Positions 42,681 to 49,400 of a stretch of 64,000 nucleotides of DNA are shown here, one piece after another. How positions within the stretch are numbered: position 1 is the first letter of the stretch; each line of letters starts with the position of its first letter. Origin of the DNA: Tieghemiomyces parasiticus (lineage: Eukaryota; Kickxellomycota; Dimargaritomycetes; Dimargaritales; Dimargaritaceae); contig JANBPT010000097.1 of the NCBI GenBank assembly GCA_027575765.1, forward strand, positions 1 to 64,000. Direction: 5' to 3'. The notes beneath the pieces were generated by a model. The model saw only the letters and a list, made by a program, of their open reading frames with translations, searched no databases and had not been told where the DNA came from. Position numbers and translations under genes: made by a program.

Positions 42681-44298
42681 GGCGTTGAAGTGGAAATCGG
42701 CCGTCCAAGCCATTAGAGGAGGGGGAGGGGAGCCTGTGGAACGGACGGTCTAGGCTGCACTCTTCCACCCCCCCAAACTTCTTGTCTTGGTGGAAGGCTA
42801 TTTTCCCGGCCGGTTAAGTCCAATAGTTTACATATTTCATTATTTTCTTTGCAACCATATTTTTTATGCAATAAATGCCAGTCGGCTAACCCGGGGCACT
42901 GTTTGAGACTTCTATTGTGAGGCCCTCTTCTCAATGTTATCGGTCGTGATCAAAGCACATGGCCTGGTCGGGACTCAGATATATCCCTAAGTACTCCAAA
43001 CATCACGACCCAGCCTCCCTATACTCCACCACCCCATTCTAGAGAGGTATGGGCCAACGCTAGTCCTTTCCAAAGAAGCATCACCATCATCGACATGCTT
43101 TCATGGTATGCGACAAGCTGCGGCAGACCACTCAGCAGGTGCGTTCTCCATGGCAACATCAGTCACAGGGATAGATTGCACAGTCGGGTGAGACGGGGGG
43201 CGCCGCACCAATGTGATCTTATCGGCCCCCACTTCCAATGCACTACTTAATATAATACCAATCCCTGCCCAATCCCTTCCGGGGCTGTCGAGATATTTGA
43301 TCACCAGTGGTGGGGCACAGCATGTAGCCGTGGGTTCGTACGTCATGGCCGCCACTTTAGCGTTCCCATGATAACAGCTAGTTTAGCGGTTATCACAGTC
43401 CCCACATACTTCACATTGGGGTCACTTTAGATGCTGTTAATTACTCCTACCGAGGACCTCCTGGCTTGCTTCCCCGTTCCCCTCCCGCACTGTTTAATCC
43501 GTACGCGCCCATCGGGTTCTGCCCCTTGTCTCTAGCCTTCCCGCCTAATCAGGAACTAATTGAGCCTGGATGTTGTTGTCGCCCACAGTGGGCAAGTTAA
43601 CGCTCTCATTAACTGACTGAGGGGACCAGTGCCTTTTAGGCGCCCTTTACAGTGGGAAGCAAGGGGATTGGCGGTTAGAAAGTCGTCCGAATGTAGTGCT
43701 CAAGGCCACCTCTGGGTAGGCCGGCTGGATAAATTAGGAGATAAGGTTTGCGGTAGGGGTGGTGGCTGCGAGGGGCAGGGGAATTGCGGGATTTCAGGAT
43801 GGGCGAAAAGCGAGGGGCAGGTATCAGATTCCACACGAATGATTGGATGGACCGTGTCGGTTCCGTCATTTGCGGAGCTGGCAGCCATCAGACCCTCTTG
43901 TGCAAGCCGACCAACTTGCTCGGAAAATACATGCCCTCGGCTCACAGCCAAAGGGATCTTTTAGGGCAGTAGGGACTACAGATAAGCCTTTATGCGGACA
44001 TCTTGAGGCCGACTACCCTAGAAACAAACGCTTTCCTCCGCCCGGCGTCTCATTAGCTCACTTACCTTTTTTTTATCGGCCGTGTATCTGCCGCTCGTCC
44101 AGATACCCTGGGTAATACAGTTGTGCCACTCTATCCCTTCGCCGCAATACAGCTTTCTGGCACAACCGTTTCGACGTTCCCCCTCCCACTGCGACCTTGG
44201 CTTTGCACATTCACCGCTGTACCGATAGTCTCTCCTACCCTTGTGTCGGCTACCAAAGTCCAGGCCAGTTTCGCCCAGCACCACCTCCCGATACCACT
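42681..44298. other. Long intergenic region after eRF3, no gene recognised
   Basis: About 1.6 kb between two plus-strand genes. The first 200 bases hold the eRF3 3' UTR with an AATAAA. The rest has only short overlapping frames; an 84-codon minus-strand frame at 43101-43355 has no ATG at its edge and no known relatives that I recognise. A CT-rich tract precedes the FUSC gene. A non-coding RNA or decayed gene cannot be excluded. Confidence 0.45.
42870..42875 (+). terminator. Probable polyadenylation signal of eRF3
   Basis: AATAAA about 190 bases after the eRF3 stop codon, following a T-rich stretch (42841-42867). This is the standard layout for a poly(A) signal; the cleavage site itself cannot be placed from sequence. 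Confidence 0.5.
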
Positions 44299-47200
44299 AT
44301 GCTTCGACCCCCTTCGCCAGGTCCTGACCATGCTAACTCGCCGCCATTCGACCACACCCCTACTCGGGTCCTATCCCGTAGCAGCACTGCCCCGTCAGCC
44401 CGGGTTTCATGGGCTGGTCCCGCTCTCGGCACTGGCCACCGTTCCCGATCGATCCACGCCACTGACGAGCCGGGCGCTACCCGACCCAAGCTAGACCGAC
44501 CGGCTTCCTACATGGGCGCTCCCGCTGCTGCCCTTCCGCCGCCCGCCCCATCTGCGCCCATTCCTGCCGCGGCCACCCCGACTCCGGGCCCGGGTCCGGC
44601 CCAGACGCCGTTTCTAACACTGCCCCGCCGCCACGTACTCAAGGCCGCCCTCGCCTTTATCGTTGCGTCGCTCTTCTCGTTCCACCCAGCCCTGCAGGCC
44701 ATTGTCGGCAACTCGCCGCACCTGGTGGCCAATGCGGTTCTGTTTTTCAATCCGGTGCGTTCTCGGGGCGCCTTTATCGAGTCGGGCGCCATGGGAGTGC
44801 TGGGCTTAATCTACTCGGCTGTCCTGGGCTATCTGAGTCTCTGCGTGGCGACGGCCTTGGTGTCCTACGAGGGGCTTGTCATCACCAGTAAGGTCATCAG
44901 CCTGGTCGTGTTCATTTTCATCCCCATCTTTGTCCTAGCCTACGTCAAGGCCAACCTCGGCCGCCCGGCCATATACACGGGTAACTCGATTGCCCATATC
45001 ATGCTGCTCATTGTGCTCACCCAGGAGACGCCCATTGTCCACTTTGATGGTGTCGTGGACCCAAAGCGAGCCGAGGATAACGCAGCGGCCTTGCTCATGG
45101 GCCTGGTCATTTCATTCCTCATTGGCTGGTTCCTCTGGCCGCAGCGCGCCCACACCCGCCTCCAGCGCAGTATCCATGGCACCATAGACTCTTGCCAGCA
45201 CCTGCTCCATGAGATTGTGGACGTGTTTATTCTGGACGGCTGGTCGATCGGAACGTTGCCGAATGGCGCAGACGGTCTTTCCGAGGACAGCGTCCATCTA
45301 GCCCTGCTCTCGCCAACTCCCGAGGCCCGCACACGGTCCACGGCCCTGGCCGGTCTGCTGCAGAAGCACCGGCAGAGCTTCACCACCTTGGAGAAGGCTC
45401 TTGACGAAGCCCGTCCAGAGGTATCCGAGTACCACGCCTGGCGCATGCGATCACTGTACGCCAGCGCCGTACGGAGCCTCAATCAGCTCTCCCAGCACCT
45501 GGGCGGGATCTACAGCGGCGTCGACACCCAGATCCGCTGGATGCGGCGCGACCTAACCACTGCCGACACCCCACCGCCCACCCCGACCGGCGTGACGCCT
45601 TCCTCCGCGTCCACGGGTGCCATTCTTACCACCCGGCAGAAGAATGAGCTGGTATCGCTCATCGAATTCATCGCCCACGTCCAGCCGACCCTGGTGGCCC
45701 TCACCAACGGCTGCCAAATGACGTTTTCCAGCATCCGGACCATTCTGGACGCCTCGTTCCAGGCCCGCCCGGACGACACCGCCGTGTGGGCAGAGGTGCG
45801 CCAGCAGTTGACCGACCGACCGTCGTCCCCACAACCGGCCAGTCTACCCCCTGAGCGGGTACGCCTACCTTCCCAGCTCTGGCGTCAGCTCCGACAGATT
45901 ACCTCCCAGGCTGTCCGCGACGCTGGGCAGCTTGGGGAGCCCCTATTTCGGCCTTTAGCCCGCGGTACCACGTACGGCACCCTGCCTACGGCTACCCGTG
46001 ACGCAGGTGGATGCCCAGCCTGCTTCGTCTGCCGCCAGTGCGGCGGCCGGGCAGTCCGGCCCGGTACGGTCGCCGAAGACATCCACCGCAGCCGTCCCTG
46101 TACGTACGCCCTCCTCCGCCGGCTGCGAGTGCACCTTATCGCCAACCTCGAGTGCTTTAATGCCGCGTACACTCACGCTCTCTCCGAAATGTATCACCGG
46201 CGTCCGCTCTGGCGCCGCTGGCACGACGCGTACACCTCGCAGCCCGAGCCAATGGGGGTTCCCTCATCCAGCGCACCTGGTCCACCGGCTAGCAGCGCAG
46301 GAAACCTACCGACCCCAACGGGCCGGCCCCCGTCGAGCGCGTCCCTCACCTCCCTCTGGGTGGCCTTCGGCACCCCGCCGGCCGACCCTTCGCTCTTGTC
46401 ATCGAGTACCGCCTCCCCGTCTCTCTCCCCGCGGCCCGGCGAGGGATTGCCCGAGGTGGGCCGCCGACCCAGCACGCACGTCGGAGTCCCATCTCCGCTA
46501 CGCCACACCACGGAGGAGGGTCTTTCCCATAGTATGCATGGCTCCGAAGGCTCGTCCCTGTCTCGAGAGTCCTCCACCCACGCCGCTCTGGGCTCCCACC
46601 CTTACGAACACCTCTTCACCGTCTACTTCTTCGTCTTCAGCATCCAGGAGTTCGCCGCCGAACTTCTCAGCCTACTACGCGTCACCGAAAATATCGTTGC
46701 CGCCCATCCGCGGTTGGGCCGTGCCGGTGGATGTGAACCCCTCGGGGCCACACCTGACCGTGGCCCAGCCGCTCCCTGCGAGTGTGATACGCCGGTGGAT
46801 CCCCACCAGCCTGCGTCGCCCTGCTCACCGGCCTCGTTGATCGTCAAGCCCGGCGGCTCTCCCGGCATGCCAGGCGGCACTGAGATTGACGCGGCCCCGG
46901 TCTTTGTCCGCACCCCGACCCAGAGGTCTCTCGGCGCAAGCTTGCGACACGGACCTAGCCTCATGATATCTGCGGTTGGCAACTTCCTGAGCTGGCTCTT
47001 CCGCCCCCCATCGGAGCACCGTGAGTGGCACATCCCGGCCTCCGAACTGGACCCGCCGGGCCTGCACAACCCCGTCCCGGCCACACGGGACCAGGCCGTG
47101 CGCTACCGTCTGTGGCGCTTCTTTCTCTGGTTCCGCTGGTTCCAGACCAAGTACGCCATCAAGGCTGGCACCGTCGCCACCCTACTGGCCCTGCCGGCCT

Positions 47201-48807
47201 TCGTCGAGTCCTGGAACCCCACCTTCCGCGCATTCCGTGGGGAGTGGTCGGCCATCACGGCCCTCGTGGTAATGACACCCACCGTCGGCGGGTCCAATAT
47301 CACCTCGGTGTATCGCGTCCTGGGCACCGTGGTCGGGGGCCTTGTGGCATACTTGGTGTTCTTACTCTGCGACGAGACCTACCTCCCCGTTCCGAGCTGG
47401 CTCGTCGGTTTGTACCATCTTTTACTCCCCTCCGCCGCCTGGCGCGCCACTCTGGCCCACCTTGCCGACACCCTGGTGCCATTCCCCATCCTATTCCCGG
47501 TCACCATCTTTCTGGTGACCCTCCCGGGCTTCCACCTGCTGCTCAATTCCAAATTTCCCAAGGTCGGTCAGTACTCGCTCATCACCTTCTCGGTGGTCCT
47601 CCACAACAAGGTCAAAGGCGGCGAGGATGCTGACGTGCCCATCGGATCCCTGGCTATGCATCGTACGACTGCAGTCTTGTTTGGCGTGGTTGTGGGTCTG
47701 CTGGCCACAATTTACATCTGGCCTTTTGAAGCCCGCGTGGAGGTACGCCGTGGCCTGTCCGACCTCTTTATCAACATGTCACTGCTCTACGATAAACTGG
47801 TGTCGACGTTCTCCTTGGGTGCCGACTTGGAACCTCTGCCGGCCTCCCACGGTGCGTCCCGTCCAGTAACCCTCCACCGGCCGCCCCCGCCACCTCGCCG
47901 ACCGACTGCCGCCGGGTCTGATAGCAGCGATGACGACGACGCGCCCTGGCAGCATTCCAGTCTCACCGTATACGCCCAAGAACAGCAGTGGCTGGAGCCC
48001 CACCTACACGAGTTCATGGAGATGGAGCTATCCCTACAAAAGGCTTTACTCGGTCTCCAAATCCTGCTCAACGACACCGCCCACGAGCCGCGCCTCAAGG
48101 GCCCTTACCCGAGTCACGTCTACCAGCGCATGTTCCGCAGCTGCCAGGTCATCCTGGACAAGTTTGTAGCCGTGCGTGGGGCTGTGACCAAGCAAATGTG
48201 GCAGCTGCGTCGCCTCCACCACGTCCACCAGACCAGTACACCGCCCAGCGGCCTCTCGCGTACGGGCGGCGGTGCGGACCCTGGGCGGGTGCCCGATTCG
48301 GCCGGTGAGACTCTCGGCCGCCGGGACCGCGGCCCGTTCCTCTCGCCCATGGAAGCGTTCGCCATTAACTTCATGCACCCGTGCCGCCGGGAACGTGTCA
48401 ACATGGTCGGCTGTAGTCTCCTTTATTTTTACATCCTGGCCTCGGCCTGTTTACTCAAGACGCCCCTTCCGCCGTTCCTGCCCCCACTGACCCAGGCCCA
48501 CCGTAAACTGGTCGAGAAGATGCGACAGCTCGACCAGCAGCACCGGTTACGATACCAGCGTCGGTTTCTCAATGCCGAACAGCTGCCGACCACCACCGGT
48601 CCCACGGCAACTAATGGCGGGCCGGGTGGCGCTCGTCACGCCGAGGATGAGGCATACGAGGTCCACCACTTGTTCTACTACGCCCAAGCCGTCCTCTTTG
48701 GTGACATTGTGCGCGAGCTGGAGAGTCTGGGGGCTTGTATGGTTGAGCTGTTTGGGTGCTATGGCGGCAAGGAGTTGCGTCATTTACAGGCACACCGCAC
48801 CGTGTAG
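44299..48807 (+). CDS. FUSC-family membrane protein, BRE4-like
   Basis: Intronless, 1,502 residues, starting at the first ATG (MLRPPSPGPDHANSPP). Two membrane blocks are visible. The first spans about residues 113-290 with segments such as VLKAALAFIVASLFSF, ISLVVFIFIPIFVLAYV and LLMGLVISFLIGWFLWP. The second spans about 950-1,150 with KYAIKAGTVATLLALPAFV, VLGTVVGGLVAYLVFLL, FPILFPVTIFLVTLPGF and TAVLFGVVVGLLATIYIWPF. This double FUSC/aromatic-acid-exporter layout and the C-terminal motif LKTPLPPFLPP are typical of fungal brefeldin A sensitivity (BRE4/DUF2421) proteins, thought to be transporters. The long middle part is Ser/Pro-rich and disordered. It contains an unusual CxxCxxCxxC cluster at C572-C581. 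The substrate is unknown. Confidence 0.8.
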   Translation: MLRPPSPGPDHANSPPFDHTPTRVLSRSSTAPSARVSWAGPALGTGHRSRSIHATDEPGATRPKLDRPASYMGAPAAALPPPAPSAPIPAAATPTPGPGPAQTPFLTLPRRHVLKAALAFIVASLFSFHPALQAIVGNSPHLVANAVLFFNPVRSRGAFIESGAMGVLGLIYSAVLGYLSLCVATALVSYEGLVITSKVISLVVFIFIPIFVLAYVKANLGRPAIYTGNSIAHIMLLIVLTQETPIVHFDGVVDPKRAEDNAAALLMGLVISFLIGWFLWPQRAHTRLQRSIHGTIDSCQHLLHEIVDVFILDGWSIGTLPNGADGLSEDSVHLALLSPTPEARTRSTALAGLLQKHRQSFTTLEKALDEARPEVSEYHAWRMRSLYASAVRSLNQLSQHLGGIYSGVDTQIRWMRRDLTTADTPPPTPTGVTPSSASTGAILTTRQKNELVSLIEFIAHVQPTLVALTNGCQMTFSSIRTILDASFQARPDDTAVWAEVRQQLTDRPSSPQPASLPPERVRLPSQLWRQLRQITSQAVRDAGQLGEPLFRPLARGTTYGTLPTATRDAGGCPACFVCRQCGGRAVRPGTVAEDIHRSRPCTYALLRRLRVHLIANLECFNAAYTHALSEMYHRRPLWRRWHDAYTSQPEPMGVPSSSAPGPPASSAGNLPTPTGRPPSSASLTSLWVAFGTPPADPSLLSSSTASPSLSPRPGEGLPEVGRRPSTHVGVPSPLRHTTEEGLSHSMHGSEGSSLSRESSTHAALGSHPYEHLFTVYFFVFSIQEFAAELLSLLRVTENIVAAHPRLGRAGGCEPLGATPDRGPAAPCECDTPVDPHQPASPCSPASLIVKPGGSPGMPGGTEIDAAPVFVRTPTQRSLGASLRHGPSLMISAVGNFLSWLFRPPSEHREWHIPASELDPPGLHNPVPATRDQAVRYRLWRFFLWFRWFQTKYAIKAGTVATLLALPAFVESWNPTFRAFRGEWSAITALVVMTPTVGGSNITSVYRVLGTVVGGLVAYLVFLLCDETYLPVPSWLVGLYHLLLPSAAWRATLAHLADTLVPFPILFPVTIFLVTLPGFHLLLNSKFPKVGQYSLITFSVVLHNKVKGGEDADVPIGSLAMHRTTAVLFGVVVGLLATIYIWPFEARVEVRRGLSDLFINMSLLYDKLVSTFSLGADLEPLPASHGASRPVTLHRPPPPPRRPTAAGSDSSDDDDAPWQHSSLTVYAQEQQWLEPHLHEFMEMELSLQKALLGLQILLNDTAHEPRLKGPYPSHVYQRMFRSCQVILDKFVAVRGAVTKQMWQLRRLHHVHQTSTPPSGLSRTGGGADPGRVPDSAGETLGRRDRGPFLSPMEAFAINFMHPCRRERVNMVGCSLLYFYILASACLLKTPLPPFLPPLTQAHRKLVEKMRQLDQQHRLRYQRRFLNAEQLPTTTGPTATNGGPGGARHAEDEAYEVHHLFYYAQAVLFGDIVRELESLGACMVELFGCYGGKELRHLQAHRTV

Positions 48808-49400
48808 CGTAGTACTTGTCGATTTCAAAGGTGGGTCTACGGTCAACATCAATCCCGGCCCAGCGGAGTGATTTCGCCCCTTTGTCTCCGTTTCTAATAC
48901 CCTTTTCAAACCCCCTCCCCCGTATCTCCACTTTTAGCTGCCGAATTAACCGGCAGATCCATTGTAAGACAAGCAAAAATTTAAGATTATCGTATGTCGA
49001 GGATTGCCCGTTAATAATCTATTATATGTGACCCTCCCCTCTTAGTATTTCAGCTACACCTTGCTTCGCACCCCAAGTTTGATAGACTCCACCCAAATGA
49101 AATTTGGACCGACTGCGGCGTGGCTTCAACAGTCAGACCCTCGGGTCCACAGGGGCTTGAATAAATATTTTTTTCTCCAGCATGGCGCTCATGTGGGCTG
49201 CATTTACCCATTTGCATTTTTTTCCAGTAGCCTCCCTTGCTACATGTCCATTGCCAAACGACATTCCCACCGCTTGCCCTGTACTGCCTCATTTTTATAG
49301 GTCTACCTCTTTCTCTACCCCTATTTCTAGTCTCAGGTACCTCGGCCCAACCCGTTGACAATTCTGGAGACCCGCGGCCTATCATTCGCCTTCGCCCACC
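48808..49400. other. Intergenic: FUSC 3' flank and promoter of the repeat protein
   Basis: About 0.6 kb between two plus-strand genes, AT-rich around 48960-49030. I looked for inverted repeats that could be relics of a transposon end flanking the next gene and saw none by eye. No coding sequence is recognised. Confidence 0.5.

Noticed and set aside
43101..43355. 84-codon minus-strand frame after eRF3
   Set aside because: Edge codon is not ATG, sequence resembles nothing known and no splice partners are evident.
44050..44070. CTTACCT motif resembling the 5' end of U1 snRNA
   Set aside because: Only the short splice-site-complementary core matches; no Sm site or stem structure follows.
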